Under the pieces are notes generated by a model. It was given only the letters and a program-made list of their open reading frames with translations. It searched no databases and was not told the origin of the DNA. 64,000 bases of DNA from Clostridia bacterium (GTDB lineage Bacteria; Bacillota; DTU086), in NCBI GenBank assembly GCA_012523575.1, contig JAAYIF010000032.1, positions 1 to 64,000 of the forward strand, read 5' to 3'. Position numbers and translations under genes: made by a program. Positions 1-10,016 of the stretch are shown piece by piece; position 1 is the stretch's first letter; each line of letters begins with the position of its first letter.

Positions 1-309
1 AAGCTTTTTTATAGCTTGCTGCAGAATGCCGTTAAAGCATCTTTTCTTACAAAGCTGGGCGGGTTTCTGCTCCTTTCCAGTTTTAAAGAAATGAAACGAA
101 AGATTGATTGGCAGGAATATGGAGGAGCTCCGCTCCTTGGGATAAAGGGTATAAGCATTATCTGCCACGGTAGTTCTAAATCCCTGGCTGTAAAAAATGC
201 CGTTGGAGTTGCTGTTAAATGTATAGAAGATAATTTTGTTCAAGTTTTGTCTGAAGCCGTTGATGGGCAGTATGCTTTTGAAAAAGAGAAGGTGAAGCGA
301 TGTCACTGA
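1..309 (+). CDS. plsX: Phosphate acyltransferase PlsX, C-terminal part (5' truncated)
   Basis: The reading frame is open from base 1, so the gene begins before the window and only about 102 C-terminal residues are present. The segment YGGAPLLGIKG followed by CHGSSK and a helix with KNAVGVAVK is the typical end of PlsX, which converts acyl-ACP to acyl-phosphate for phosphatidic acid synthesis at the membrane. It sits directly before fabH and overlaps it by 10 bases, which is the usual plsX-fabH linkage in Firmicutes and implies translational coupling. Confidence 0.93.
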   Translation, partial: KLFYSLLQNAVKASFLTKLGGFLLLSSFKEMKRKIDWQEYGGAPLLGIKGISIICHGSSKSLAVKNAVGVAVKCIEDNFVQVLSEAVDGQYAFEKEKVKRCH

Positions 310-1304
310 ATTTGAGATCCGTTGGGATTCTTGGAACGGGGATGTGTTTACCCGAAAAGGTTCTGACCAATATGGACCTGGAAAAAATGGTTGATACCTC
401 AGATGAGTGGATAAGAACCAGGACCGGCATAGTGGAAAGACGAATTGCCGATCCCCATACTCCCACCTCTGTTTTAGCTGAAAAAGCCGCCAGAATGGCC
501 TTGGAAAACGCCCGCATTAAAGCCCAAAATATCGGATTGATAATCGTTGCCACTGTGACACCGGATATGGTTTTTCCCGCAACGGCATGTTTGGTTCAGG
601 ACAGATTGGGAGCCACTTCTGCTGCTGCCTTTGACTTGGAAGCCGGTTGTTCGGGTTTTATTTACGCTTTGGCTAGCGGTGCACAGTTTGTGGCTTCAGG
701 GATCTATGATTATGTTCTGGTTATTGGTGCCGAAACCCTGAGCAGGATTGTAAATTGGGAAGATAGAAATACATGCGTTTTGTTCGGTGACGGTGCAGGG
801 GCAGTGGTCTTAGGCCCGGTGCCCGAAGGTTATGGGATATTGGGGATGGATCTTGGTTCAGACGGCGGAGGGGCAGATCTCCTTGACGTACCTGCCGGGG
901 GTTCCCTGAACCCTGCAAGTGAATATACGGTGAAAAATAAGTTGCATTTTTTGAGGATGAATGGAAATGAAGTTTTTAAATTTGCCGTTCGCATCATTGG
1001 GGATTCGGCATTAAGAGCCCTTTCATCCGCCGGTCTTGAAAAGGAAAATATTGATTTTTTGATACCTCATCAAGCAAACATAAGAATTATTCAATCCGCA
1101 CTGAAGCGCCTTAAAATATCGGAAGAAAAGGTTTATGTAAATCTTGACCGGTATGGAAATACTTCCGCTGCTTCTGTTCCCATTGCACTGCATGAAGCCT
1201 ACAGGGAAGGGTTGATTAAGAAGGACAATATAGTTGTCCTTGTTGCCTTTGGAGCAGGATTAACCTGGGGAGCTGCTGTAATTCGCTGGAGTGCGGATAT
1301 ATAA
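300..1304 (+). CDS. fabH: 3-oxoacyl-ACP synthase III (FabH)
   Basis: 334 residues, normal family length. FabH condenses acetyl-CoA or branched acyl-CoA with malonyl-ACP to start type II fatty-acid synthesis. The catalytic triad is visible: Cys117 in EAGCSGF, His257 in PHQANIRI and Asn287 in GNTSAAS. The ATG lies inside the end of plsX after the purine-rich stretch aaagagaaggtgaagcg. fabK follows after 24 bases, so it is the second visible gene of a long fab operon. Confidence 0.97.
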   Translation: MSLNLRSVGILGTGMCLPEKVLTNMDLEKMVDTSDEWIRTRTGIVERRIADPHTPTSVLAEKAARMALENARIKAQNIGLIIVATVTPDMVFPATACLVQDRLGATSAAAFDLEAGCSGFIYALASGAQFVASGIYDYVLVIGAETLSRIVNWEDRNTCVLFGDGAGAVVLGPVPEGYGILGMDLGSDGGGADLLDVPAGGSLNPASEYTVKNKLHFLRMNGNEVFKFAVRIIGDSALRALSSAGLEKENIDFLIPHQANIRIIQSALKRLKISEEKVYVNLDRYGNTSAASVPIALHEAYREGLIKKDNIVVLVAFGAGLTWGAAVIRWSADI

Positions 1305-1328
1305 TTGTGTTATTTTGGGGGTGAAGCA

Positions 1329-2270
1329 ATGATAAGAACGGAGCTTTGCCAATTGTTGGGAATAAAATATCCCATTTTTCAGGGAGGTATGGCCTGGGTA
1401 GCAACGGGGGAGCTAGCTGCAGCTGTGTCCAAAGCGGGAGCGTTGGGTATTATAGGTGCGGGTAACGCTCCTCCGGAAATCGTAAGAAAAGAAATAAAAA
1501 AAGTGAAGGATTCCACGGATAATCCCTTTGGGGTCAATGTATACTATATGTCCCCCTATGTTGATGAAATAATTTCTTTAATCATTGAAGAAAAAGTCCC
1601 GGTAATAACCACCGGGGGAGGCAATCCGGGAAAACATATAAATGCCTTAAAAAGTGCCGGTATAAAAGTTTTTCCGGTGGTTGCTTCCGTTGCCCTGGCC
1701 AAAAGGCTTGAAAGGTTGGGGGTTGACGGTTTAATTGCTGAAGGCATGGAATGCGGTGGGCATATTGGTGACATAGCTACCATGCCCTTGGTTCCTCAAA
1801 TTGTTAGGGCGGTGAATGTGCCGGTTATTGCTGCCGGGGGTATTGCCACAGGAGAAGGATTTGCAGCGGCCCTTGCCTTAGGAGCTGTTGGGATACAAAT
1901 GGGAACCAGGTTTATTTGTGCCTCGGAATGCACAGTACATAAGAATTATAAAGAAGCAATAATTAAGGCAAAGGATAGGGATACGGTGGTAACGGGATTT
2001 TCGGGTCATTATGTAAGGGTGCTGAAAAATAGACTGGCCAGGCAGTTTAAGGAGCTTGAGGAACGCGGGGCTTCCACGGAGGAGTTTGAAGCGCTCGGTG
2101 CCGGAGGCCTAAGGAAAGCCGTTGTGGACGGAGATATTGAATATGGCTCCGTTATGGCAGGGCAGATAGCTGCCCTTGTTGATGATGTAAAACCGGCAAA
2201 GGAAATAATTGAGGAAATCGTGGCAGAAGCTGAGGAGGTAATAATAAAAATTTCGCGATATTTAGATTAG
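1329..2270 (+). CDS. fabK: Enoyl-ACP reductase II (FabK, FMN-dependent)
   Basis: 313 residues from the ATG at 1329, preceded by GGGGGTGAAGCA. An in-frame TTG lies at 1305, abutting the fabH stop, but it has no ribosome-binding site and adds a tail not seen in the family. The start LGIKYPIFQGGMAW and the glycine-rich ITTGGGNPG and IAAGGIATGEG segments are those of the nitronate monooxygenase/FabK TIM-barrel flavoproteins. FabK reduces enoyl-ACP in the last step of the elongation cycle. Position inside the fab operon makes FabK much likelier than a nitronate monooxygenase; no fabI is present in the window. Confidence 0.94.
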   Translation: MIRTELCQLLGIKYPIFQGGMAWVATGELAAAVSKAGALGIIGAGNAPPEIVRKEIKKVKDSTDNPFGVNVYYMSPYVDEIISLIIEEKVPVITTGGGNPGKHINALKSAGIKVFPVVASVALAKRLERLGVDGLIAEGMECGGHIGDIATMPLVPQIVRAVNVPVIAAGGIATGEGFAAALALGAVGIQMGTRFICASECTVHKNYKEAIIKAKDRDTVVTGFSGHYVRVLKNRLARQFKELEERGASTEEFEALGAGGLRKAVVDGDIEYGSVMAGQIAALVDDVKPAKEIIEEIVAEAEEVIIKISRYLD

Positions 2271-2292
2271 GATTGGGGGTACTGGGGGCATT

Positions 2293-3228
2293 ATGCATAA
2301 AATAGCCTTTATATTTCCTGGACAGGGTTCCCAGTATGTGGGTATGGGCAAAGAACTGGCAGAAACCTTTAACACGGCCCGAAAGGTTTTTCTGAAGGCT
2401 GATGAATTTTTACAGTATAGCCTCTCCTCTTTATGTTTTGAAGGACCGGAGGAAAAATTAAGGGATACGGTCATTACCCAACCTGCCGTTTTAACCGTAA
2501 GCATGGCGGTGTTCGAACTCCTTAAAGAAAAAGGTATAGAGCCGGATTATGTTGCCGGTCACAGCTTAGGAGAATATACGGCTTTAGCAGCCTCAGGGGC
2601 TGTGAATTTTGAGGATGCTTTAAAATTAGTGGTTAAAAGGGCTCAGTGGATGTCTGAAGCCGTACCGCCTGGAGAGGGTACCATGGCAGCGGTTATTGGG
2701 CTTGAGGCAGAAAAGGTTGAGGAAATTTGTTCTGCGGCAAGCAGTGAGGGTTTGGTGGAACCTGCCAACTATAACTGCCCCGGACAGATAGTGATTTCCG
2801 GCCACACCGAGGCAGTTCACAGGGCTATGGAATTGGCCAAGGAGGAAGGGGCTAGACGCACCGTCCTTCTTGCGGTAAGCGGTCCATTTCATTCAAAATT
2901 GATGGAGCCTGTGGGGGATAAACTTAAAAAAGCTTTGGAAGAAATTGAAATAAAGGAGCCTAAATATGGGTTTTTTGCCAATGTATCCGGTACTTGCATT
3001 TCTTTTCCTAAAGAAATCAGGGAGCTCCTTGTTAAACAGGTGAGCAGTCCCGTTTTATGGCAGAAGATTATTGAAAATTTGATTGATTTAAATGTTAATG
3101 TGTTTGTGGAAGTTGGGCCTGGAAAGGTGCTCGGCGGGCTGGTGAAAAGGATAAACCGAAAGGCTAATATTTTCAATGTGGAAGATGGGAAGAGCTTCTC
3201 TGCGTTTATGGAATTTTTAAAGGGGTGA
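2293..3228 (+). CDS. fabD: Malonyl-CoA:ACP transacylase (FabD)
   Basis: 311 residues. FabD moves malonyl from CoA to ACP and so supplies the extender unit for FabH and FabF. The nucleophile Ser91 is in GHSLGEY, the partner His200 in GPFHSKLM, and Arg116 (KRAQWM) is the carboxylate-binding arginine. The N-terminal PGQGSQYVGMG motif is standard. The ATG at 2293 follows a GGGGGTACTGGGGG stretch, and the stop overlaps the GTG-containing ribosome-binding region of fabG. Confidence 0.97.
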   Translation: MHKIAFIFPGQGSQYVGMGKELAETFNTARKVFLKADEFLQYSLSSLCFEGPEEKLRDTVITQPAVLTVSMAVFELLKEKGIEPDYVAGHSLGEYTALAASGAVNFEDALKLVVKRAQWMSEAVPPGEGTMAAVIGLEAEKVEEICSAASSEGLVEPANYNCPGQIVISGHTEAVHRAMELAKEEGARRTVLLAVSGPFHSKLMEPVGDKLKKALEEIEIKEPKYGFFANVSGTCISFPKEIRELLVKQVSSPVLWQKIIENLIDLNVNVFVEVGPGKVLGGLVKRINRKANIFNVEDGKSFSAFMEFLKG

Positions 3229-3233
3229 GGAAA

Positions 3234-3977
3234 ATGCTTGAAGGGAAAGTGGCCCTTGTTACAGGGGCTTCAAGGGGTATTGGGCGGGCTGTTGCCTTAA
3301 AATTGGCTGAGCATGGGGCTAAAGTGGGGATTAATTATTTTAGCAATGATGAATCAGCGGAGGAAGTTAAAAAGGAGATAGAAAATTTGGGTGGGGATGC
3401 CCTTCTTCTTCGGGCGGATGTTTCAAATTACAAAGAGGTTGAAGAAATGATTAATTTAGTTACGGAGAAATACGGCGGCCTTAATATTCTCGTAAATAAT
3501 GCAGGTATTGTCAAAGATAATCTTCTGCTGCGAATGAAGCCTGAGGATTGGGGCAGGGTTTTGGAAGTGAACTTAACGGGAGTATATAACTGCACCAAAG
3601 CAGCCTTGAAGCCGCTGCTGAAATCAGAATATTCCGCCATCGTTAATATTACATCGATTATTGGGCAAGTAGGCAACGTTGGGCAGTGCAATTATGCTGC
3701 CTCTAAAGCCGGGGTAATTGGATTTACTAAATCCATTGCCCGGGAGTTGGCCGCTAGAAATATAAGGGTAAATGCCGTGGCTCCAGGTTATATAGAAACT
3801 GATATGACCTCGGCTCTGCCGGAAAAATTTAAGGACCAGTTTAAAGAGCAGATACCTTTAAAAAGGTTTGGCACTCCTGAGGAAGTGGCGGAAGTGGTAT
3901 TGTTTCTTTCGTCTCCCCAGGCATCCTACATAACAGGACAAATAATTAATGTAGATGGTGGCTTAGTTATGTTGTAA
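3234..3977 (+). CDS. fabG: 3-oxoacyl-ACP reductase (FabG)
   Basis: 247 residues from the ATG at 3234, with AAAGGGG eight bases upstream. An in-frame GTG at 3225 would overlap that ribosome-binding site. It is a short-chain dehydrogenase with the NADPH-binding TGASRGIG at residues 10-17, NNAG at 88-91 and a Ser141/Tyr154/Lys158 catalytic set (NITS, YAASK). It reduces 3-oxoacyl-ACP to 3-hydroxyacyl-ACP. The chain length and the C-terminal ITGQIINVDGG match true FabG enzymes rather than general SDRs. Confidence 0.97.
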   Translation: MLEGKVALVTGASRGIGRAVALKLAEHGAKVGINYFSNDESAEEVKKEIENLGGDALLLRADVSNYKEVEEMINLVTEKYGGLNILVNNAGIVKDNLLLRMKPEDWGRVLEVNLTGVYNCTKAALKPLLKSEYSAIVNITSIIGQVGNVGQCNYAASKAGVIGFTKSIARELAARNIRVNAVAPGYIETDMTSALPEKFKDQFKEQIPLKRFGTPEEVAEVVLFLSSPQASYITGQIINVDGGLVML

Positions 3978-4047
3978 AATGTGAAATGGTGGTATTAAAC
4001 ATTGAATGTAATGGTATAAAATATAGAATATGAGAGGGGGTGACACG

Positions 4048-4284
4048 GTGTCTGAGTTTGAAAAAATTAAGCGCATCGTTGCTGATCAGTTGGGGGTGGA
4101 AGAAGAGGAAATAAACGAAGCAACATCCTTTGAAGATTTAAATGCTGATTCCCTGGATATTGTGGAACTCATAATGGCCCTTGAGGAAGAGTTTGACATA
4201 GAAATTCCCGATGAGGATGCTGAAAAGTTGACCACTGTGGGAGCAGCGGTTGAATATGTAAAATCTAAACTCGAAGAAGAATAA
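4048..4284 (+). CDS. acpP: Acyl carrier protein
   Basis: 78 residues from the GTG at 4048, preceded by GAGAGGGGGTGACAC. An upstream in-frame ATG at 4030 would make this ribosome-binding sequence part of the coding region, so the GTG is preferred. The phosphopantetheine-accepting Ser35 lies in [11 protein letters not shown], followed by the acidic helix that docks with the Fab enzymes. The protein is strongly acidic and ends KSKLEEE, as ACPs do. A hairpin terminator separates it from fabF. Confidence 0.97.
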   Translation: MSEFEKIKRIVADQLGVEEEEINEATSFEDLNADSLDIVELIMALEEEFDIEIPDEDAEKLTTVGAAVEYVKSKLEEE

Positions 4285-4327
4285 AAATTTTTATTCTCTA
4301 GCCATTTCTATATACTACTTTATAAAC

Positions 4328-4356
4328 ATCCCGTAGTATCTCCTACGGGATTTTCT
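4328..4356 (+). terminator. Intrinsic terminator between acpP and fabF
   Basis: The stem ATCCCGTAG (4328-4336) pairs perfectly with CTACGGGAT (4343-4351) around a 6-base loop and is followed by TTTCTT. It probably limits read-through into fabF, giving more acpP mRNA than downstream message; acpP is commonly over-expressed this way. Confidence 0.75.
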
Positions 4357-4393
4357 TAATAGAAGAGGCATGTTGTTGTAAGGGGGAAATTAT

Positions 4394-5653
4394 ATGAAAA
4401 AGAATCGGGTGGTTATTACGGGGATAGGAATTATTTCTCCTGTGGGTATAGGAAAAAATAAGTTTTGGGAAGCTTTGGTTGAGGGAAAAAGCGGGATAAC
4501 GAAAATAACCCGTTTTGATGTAAGGGATTATCCCACAAAGATTGCCGGTGAGGTCAAAGACTTTAGCCCCTTTGATTATATTGATAAAAAAGAAGCCAGA
4601 AGGATGGACCGTTTTGCTCAATTTGCGGTGGCTGCAGGAAAAATGGCCGTGGAAGATTCCGGCTTGGACCTTGAAAAAATTGATAAGGATAGGGTAGGAG
4701 TCATACTGGGCACAGGTATCGGCGGTACTGAAACCTTCGAAGAGCAGCATAGGGTACTGCTGAATAAAGGGCCCAATCGTGTAAGCCCTTTTTTCATACC
4801 CATGATGATTGGAAATATGGGTGCCGGGCAGATATCCATTCAACTGGGCCTAAAGGGGACAAATATTACTATCGTAAATGCCTGTGCTTCCGGAGCCATT
4901 GCCGTGGGGGAAGCTTTCAGGACTTTACAAAGAGGGGACGCCGATGTGATATTGAGCGGCGGTTCCGAGGCGGCATTAACTCCCATGTCCCTGGCCGGCT
5001 TTTGTACCATGAAAGCAATGACAACCCATAATGAAGAACCCCAGAAGGCAAGCAGGCCCTTTGATGCAAAAAGGGACGGTTTTGTCTTAAGCGAAGGAGC
5101 CGGTATTGTTGTCATGGAGACCCTTAACCATGCTTTATCAAGGGGAGCGCGGATTTATGCGGAGGTTATTGGATATGGCTGCACGGCGGATGCATATCAC
5201 ATTACAGCACCGGCTCCGGACGGAGAAGGGGCCGTTAAGGCCATGCAGAAAGCGTTGGATGATGCGGGGATAGAGCCCAAAGATGTAGAATATATTAACG
5301 CCCACGGTACTTCAACCCAGCTCAATGATAAATATGAAACCCTGGCCATTAAAAAGGTATTCGGTGATCATGCCTATTCTTTGGCTGTCAGCTCAAATAA
5401 ATCCATGATAGGACATTTGCTTGGGGCTGCCGGAGCAGTGGAGATTATAGCCACTGTGCTCACCATATATGAAGGTATTATCCCTCCCACCATAAATTAT
5501 GAAAATCCCGATCCTGAATGTGATTTGGATTATGTCCCTAATAAAAGCAGACGGGCTTCTGTCAATGCTGCCCTATCCAATTCCTTAGGTTTTGGAGGTC
5601 ATAACGCTACGGTGGTGGTTCAGAGATTTAAAAGCAACGGCGGTGAGAACTAA
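4394..5653 (+). CDS. fabF: 3-oxoacyl-ACP synthase II (FabF)
   Basis: 419 residues, full length. FabF carries out chain elongation by decarboxylative condensation of malonyl-ACP with acyl-ACP. The Cys-His-His triad is visible: Cys164 in NACASGA, His304 in [11 protein letters not shown] and His341 in SMIGHLLGA, with Lys336 beside the last. The ATG follows AAGGGGGAAATTAT. Its stop codon overlaps the rnc start (TAATG), so the two are translationally coupled. Confidence 0.97.
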   Translation: MKKNRVVITGIGIISPVGIGKNKFWEALVEGKSGITKITRFDVRDYPTKIAGEVKDFSPFDYIDKKEARRMDRFAQFAVAAGKMAVEDSGLDLEKIDKDRVGVILGTGIGGTETFEEQHRVLLNKGPNRVSPFFIPMMIGNMGAGQISIQLGLKGTNITIVNACASGAIAVGEAFRTLQRGDADVILSGGSEAALTPMSLAGFCTMKAMTTHNEEPQKASRPFDAKRDGFVLSEGAGIVVMETLNHALSRGARIYAEVIGYGCTADAYHITAPAPDGEGAVKAMQKALDDAGIEPKDVEYINAHGTSTQLNDKYETLAIKKVFGDHAYSLAVSSNKSMIGHLLGAAGAVEIIATVLTIYEGIIPPTINYENPDPECDLDYVPNKSRRASVNAALSNSLGFGGHNATVVVQRFKSNGGEN

Positions 5654-6357
5654 TGAAGTTCTCTAAGGCGCTGGAATCCCTGCAGAGAAAAATAGGAGTT
5701 TGGTTTAATGATAAAAAAGTTTTGCAGACGGCTCTGACACATCCCACCTACGTTTTTGAGAAGAAAACTGTGCAGGAGCACAACCAGAGGCTTGAATTTT
5801 TGGGTGACGCCGTTTTGGGTATGATTGTTGCAGAATATCTTTATAGAACTTATCCCGATAAATCCGAAGGGGATCTGACCAAGTTAAGGGCCAGCCTTGT
5901 GTGTGAGAGCTCCCTTGCTAAAAACGCCCGGAGGATAAATTTGGGCGAGTATTTATTCATGGGTAAGGGCGAAGATATTTCCGGGGGGAGGCATCGCCAA
6001 TCCATACTGGCTGACAGTTATGAAGCCCTGGTGGGAGCCATTTATCTGGACAGAGGGCTTAATACGGTCCGGAATTTTGTGGTTCGAGATTTAGAGATAC
6101 TCCTTAGTGATGGGGTTGAAAGTACTTTTAGGGATTATAAAACCCTTCTTCAAGAATTTGTTCAAAAAAGGCATAATGAAAATGTTTCCTATGCAATTTT
6201 AGAAGAAAGCGGTCCGGACCATAATAAAAGTTTTGTGGCAGGAGTATTTTTAAAAGGGCAGCTTTTATCAAAGGGCAGCGGTAAAAGTAAAAAAGAGGCG
6301 GAACAGGAAGCGGCGAAATACGCATATAACAGTTTAATAAGTGATAATATGGAATAA
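5653..6357 (+). CDS. rnc: Ribonuclease III
   Basis: 234 residues. The RNase III signature NQRLEFLGDAVLG lies at about residues 43-55, and the second metal-binding patch DSYEALVGAIYLD at about 117-129. A double-stranded-RNA-binding domain fills roughly 155-230, ending GKSKKEAEQEAAKYAY. The enzyme processes rRNA precursors and other double-stranded RNAs. The acpP-fabF-rnc-smc order is characteristic of Firmicutes. The start overlaps the fabF stop. Confidence 0.97.
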   Translation: MKFSKALESLQRKIGVWFNDKKVLQTALTHPTYVFEKKTVQEHNQRLEFLGDAVLGMIVAEYLYRTYPDKSEGDLTKLRASLVCESSLAKNARRINLGEYLFMGKGEDISGGRHRQSILADSYEALVGAIYLDRGLNTVRNFVVRDLEILLSDGVESTFRDYKTLLQEFVQKRHNENVSYAILEESGPDHNKSFVAGVFLKGQLLSKGSGKSKKEAEQEAAKYAYNSLISDNME

Positions 6358-6383
6358 CTGCTCTGCAAAGGGCAGTTTTTTTA
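6356..6383 (+). terminator. Intrinsic terminator after rnc
   Basis: The stem AACTGCTC (6356-6363) pairs with GGGCAGTT (6370-6377), eight pairs including one G-U, with a 6-base loop and a run of T beginning within the 3' arm and continuing to 6382. It ends the fab-rnc transcript and overlaps the rnc stop codon. Confidence 0.85.
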
Positions 6384-6410
6384 TTGAATTAAAAATTTCA
6401 TAGGAAATCA

Positions 6411-6419
6411 TGTTAAAAT
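6411..6419 (+). promoter_or_regulatory. Possible extended -10 promoter for smc
   Basis: TGTTAAAAT has the TGn extension joined to a TAAAAT -10 box, 30 bases before the smc ATG and just after the rnc terminator. A TTGAAT at 6384-6389 is too far upstream to be a normal -35, so this rests on the extended -10 alone. Confidence 0.4.
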
Positions 6420-6448
6420 AGACTAAAAATACCTGGGCAGGTGTTCCA

Positions 6449-9400
6449 ATGCGCATTACAAAAATTGAGATTCAGGGATTTAAGTCTTTTCTAGACAGGG
6501 AAACCATGGAAGTCAGTCCCGGAATAAATGTAATAGTAGGCCCTAACGGCAGTGGAAAAAGCAATCTTATTGACGCTTTTAATTGGGTTCTAGGGGAACA
6601 GAGTATTAAAGCTCTCAGGGGAGAAAAGTCCGAGGATGTAATTTTTGCAGGGACAAGCTGCAGAAAACCCGTGGGCATGGCCCAGGTATCCATTTTTATT
6701 GATAATTCCGATGGTTTTTTGCCGTTGGATTACAGTGAAATAATGATCACTCGGAGGCTGTATCGCTCCGGGGAAAGCCAATTTTTTATAAATAAGGTAC
6801 CCTGCAGGCTTCGGGATATAAGGGAACTCTTTATGGGTACGGGTTCGGGAAAACCTGCCGTAACGGTAATAAACCAGGGGCAGGTGGATCGGGTTTTAAG
6901 TGCTAAGCCCCAGCAGAGAAGGGAGATTTTAGAAGAAGCATCGGGTATATCAAAATATCTTGTTAAGCTCAGGGAAACCAGGGCGTTTCTTGAGGAAGTA
7001 AAAAATAATAATGAAAAGCTTCAAAGCTTTTTTGAAAACATGGAAAAAAGCATGGGCTACCTTAAGATGGAGGCAGAAAAAGCCTTTAAATATATGGCAA
7101 TAAAAGAAAAACTGGATAATATAAACGCAGCCGCCGTCGCCTGGGAAGCAAAAAAAATACTTATAGAAATTTGCCGCTGCAGTAGAGAAAAAGAAGCAGC
7201 TTATCTCGCAAAGGAAAAATACGTTATGCAAAGGGATATTTTTGAAAAACTCCTATTTCGGAATAGGGATAACAAAGATAGGGTAGCACACCTAGGGGAA
7301 AAAATAACCAATAGGTTAAACGCAATTGGATTGAATAAAGAAAAGCTTGTTATAAGGTTAGAAGATTTGGAAAGGAAGATGAAGGAGCTTAATAATAGAT
7401 ATACAAGGATTTCCAACAATATGGAAAGTTTAAGGGCTGAAATTAATAATGCTGGGGAAAAGGCAAAAATTATGGAGAAAGAAAAAATAACGGCCCAAAA
7501 AAAGATAAAAGATTTAAAAATAAAAATTGAAGAATATGACAGTGAAATTCAAAATTTTAACGGTGAAATCGATAGGTATGAAGATAAAATCAACAGAATT
7601 CACAGCGGCATTGTAACCGTTTTGGAAAGGGCAGCGAAGATAAAGAATGAGCTGACTGCTGAGGAGAGGGAGCTTCAAAGCTTAAAAAATGAGCGGCAGC
7701 GGAATATAAATAGGCTTAGTTATTTGGATGGGGAGATTGAGAATTTACGGAAAAAAATAAATCCCATTATGCAGACAGTGGAAAATTTAACAAACAAGAA
7801 GAAGCATTTAGAAAGGGTAGAAGATACCTCTTACAAGGAAATTGATATCATTGATAAACGAATAAAAGAAATTGACGAAGTCCTTAAAAAAACTGAATAT
7901 GAGCTACAGCAAGTAATTTCCCGGCGGACCATGCTGGAGAAGATGGTTAAAAATTATGAAGGATATAAAAAAGAAATTTTTTTACTTTTGAACAGCGGGG
8001 AAGATTTTTTGAAAGGTTTTTACGGTGCCGTGGGGGAGTTGTTGAAGGTCCCTCTTCCCTATAGAGAAGCTGTGGAAGTATGCCTGGGCTCAAGGATTAA
8101 TAATGTGGTTGTGGAAAAGGCTGAAGATGCTAAAAAGGCAATTAAGTTTCTAAAGGAAAAGGATGCCGGGAGAGTAACTTTCTTACCCCTGGATACCATT
8201 GTGGGTACAAGGATTCCTTCAAAAATAATTGATAACCTTCCCCTCGAAGCCCTTATAGCTGCGGATGTGGTGGAAGCGAAAGAAGAACTCAAACCCGCGG
8301 TGGAGTATCTTTTGGGAAGAATACTCCTGGTGAACAACCTGAATGAAGCCTTGGAGGTTGCAAAAGCGGTAAAATATCGTTATACCATTGTTACAAAAAG
8401 CGGTGACGTTGTACATCCCGGCGGCGCCATGACCGGGGGAGGCAGGAGAAAAAATAAAAATACACCGGGCATTCTGGGGCGAAGGGAAGCGGTATATGAT
8501 TACCTTGAAAAAGAAAGGGCGCTCATAGAAAAAATTGGGAAACTGGCTAAAGAGAAAAAAGAATTGGAACATGGATACAACGAAGAAAAAGATAAATACC
8601 AAAGGGCTGCTTCAGAACTAGAGAAAATAAATACGCGTCTTAAAGAAGAACAAATATCCCTGGAGTATATAAGAAATCAAATTAAAACCATGGAAAGGGA
8701 AAAGCAGCTTTTGGTAAAAGAGACTGAACAGATTGATGCTTCAATGGGCGAACTGGAAAATAAAATAAAGCTGCTGGCAATTAAGCCAAAGAAAAAGGAA
8801 GAGGCGGTTGATAAATTAAAGGAAAGGTTAAAAAGGTATGAACAAGAAGTTTTTCGGTTAAAGGAAAAAAGAGAAAATCATCTTAGTTTGTTAAATTCAT
8901 ATAGAAATGACTTGTCAGAGGCTGAGGGTAGAAAATTGAGTATAGAAAAGGAGCTTTTTATTTTAAAGAGCTTTAAGGGCCGAAAAGAAGAAGATTTTTA
9001 TCAGAAAAAAGAGGAGCTAGAGGATTTAATCAGGCAGAAAAATACCCTTGAAAGGGATATCTTAAATTTAAAATGGGAAATTGATGGGTACAAAGCCAAG
9101 GAAAAAATTTTAGAGAAAAGATTGGATTCCGTTAATACAAGATTGGACTATCTTTCCCAAAGGGAGTCCCGATACTGTACCGTTATAGCTAAAATAAACA
9201 AGAAAGTGGAAAGATTATTGCACCTTGAACGGAAATTGGAAAACCGGCTGGCCTCCCTGGAACTTGCTTTTGAAAATCTAAAGGAAAAGATAAATTGTGC
9301 TGATCAGCGGTTGCTGGAAGGGTATTTTAGGGGAATAACAGGGGTAAATAAAAAAACCTTTGAACTGCAGCAGGAATTAAAAAACAGATTATTGAGTTTG

Positions 9401-10003
9401 GAGCCGGTAAATCTTTCTTCCATGGATGAATATAAAAAGTATCTCCTGGAAAGGGAACAAATAAAACTGCAGCTGGATGACTTATCCCAGGCTTATGGGC
9501 ATTTAAAGTATATGGAAAAGGTTTTAACGAAAAAAATAGAGAGGATCTATGTGGATTTTTTTGAAAGAATACGGCGTAGATTCAATGAAGTTTATTGTAA
9601 TTTGTTTGGTGGGGGTACGGCTGAGCTGACCATTATGAATAACGGTGGGGAGCCTTTAAATTCGGGAATCGAAATCACCGTTTCTCCTCCGGGGAAAAAG
9701 ACCAAGACCCTATCCCTCCTTTCAGGAGGGGAAAGGGCTTTGACGGCGCTGGCATTTCTTTTTGCAATTTTGAAGGAAAGAAAAAGTCCCTTTTGTATTT
9801 TGGATGAAGTGGATACTTCCCTTGACGAGACCAATGTTCAGAGGTTTGCCCGTTATTTGATGGAGTACTCCTCTATGACGCAGTTTATCATTGTTTCCCA
9901 CAGACAGGGGACAATGGAAATAGCTGATAACCTTTATGGAGTAACAATGCCGGAACACGGCGTATCAAAAATTGTATCCGTTAAACTTCGTAATGTGGGT
10001 TAA
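6449..10003 (+). CDS. smc: Chromosome segregation protein SMC
   Basis: 1184 residues, normal length. The N-terminal ATPase half has Walker A GPNGSGKSN at about 32-40. Two long charged coiled-coil arms (about 170-500 and 680-1000) flank a hinge around 510-670 that includes GAMTGGG. The C-terminal half carries the ABC signature LSGGERALTALAF and Walker B FCILDEVDTSLDETN. SMC dimers with ScpAB form the condensin that compacts and segregates the nucleoid. ftsY follows after 13 bases, the usual smc-ftsY pairing. Confidence 0.98.
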   Translation: MRITKIEIQGFKSFLDRETMEVSPGINVIVGPNGSGKSNLIDAFNWVLGEQSIKALRGEKSEDVIFAGTSCRKPVGMAQVSIFIDNSDGFLPLDYSEIMITRRLYRSGESQFFINKVPCRLRDIRELFMGTGSGKPAVTVINQGQVDRVLSAKPQQRREILEEASGISKYLVKLRETRAFLEEVKNNNEKLQSFFENMEKSMGYLKMEAEKAFKYMAIKEKLDNINAAAVAWEAKKILIEICRCSREKEAAYLAKEKYVMQRDIFEKLLFRNRDNKDRVAHLGEKITNRLNAIGLNKEKLVIRLEDLERKMKELNNRYTRISNNMESLRAEINNAGEKAKIMEKEKITAQKKIKDLKIKIEEYDSEIQNFNGEIDRYEDKINRIHSGIVTVLERAAKIKNELTAEERELQSLKNERQRNINRLSYLDGEIENLRKKINPIMQTVENLTNKKKHLERVEDTSYKEIDIIDKRIKEIDEVLKKTEYELQQVISRRTMLEKMVKNYEGYKKEIFLLLNSGEDFLKGFYGAVGELLKVPLPYREAVEVCLGSRINNVVVEKAEDAKKAIKFLKEKDAGRVTFLPLDTIVGTRIPSKIIDNLPLEALIAADVVEAKEELKPAVEYLLGRILLVNNLNEALEVAKAVKYRYTIVTKSGDVVHPGGAMTGGGRRKNKNTPGILGRREAVYDYLEKERALIEKIGKLAKEKKELEHGYNEEKDKYQRAASELEKINTRLKEEQISLEYIRNQIKTMEREKQLLVKETEQIDASMGELENKIKLLAIKPKKKEEAVDKLKERLKRYEQEVFRLKEKRENHLSLLNSYRNDLSEAEGRKLSIEKELFILKSFKGRKEEDFYQKKEELEDLIRQKNTLERDILNLKWEIDGYKAKEKILEKRLDSVNTRLDYLSQRESRYCTVIAKINKKVERLLHLERKLENRLASLELAFENLKEKINCADQRLLEGYFRGITGVNKKTFELQQELKNRLLSLEPVNLSSMDEYKKYLLEREQIKLQLDDLSQAYGHLKYMEKVLTKKIERIYVDFFERIRRRFNEVYCNLFGGGTAELTIMNNGGEPLNSGIEITVSPPGKKTKTLSLLSGGERALTALAFLFAILKERKSPFCILDEVDTSLDETNVQRFARYLMEYSSMTQFIIVSHRQGTMEIADNLYGVTMPEHGVSKIVSVKLRNVG

Positions 10004-10016
10004 AGGGGGTAATAAT

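Noticed and set aside
6384-6419. TTGAAT as -35 for the smc promoter
   Set aside because: The spacing to TAAAAT is 24 bases, too long for sigma-A; only the extended -10 was kept.
8219-8602. Antisense open frames inside smc and other long genes, for example also 13395-13775 and 59595-60128
   Set aside because: They lie opposite strongly conserved genes, have no ribosome-binding sites and encode low-complexity shadow peptides.
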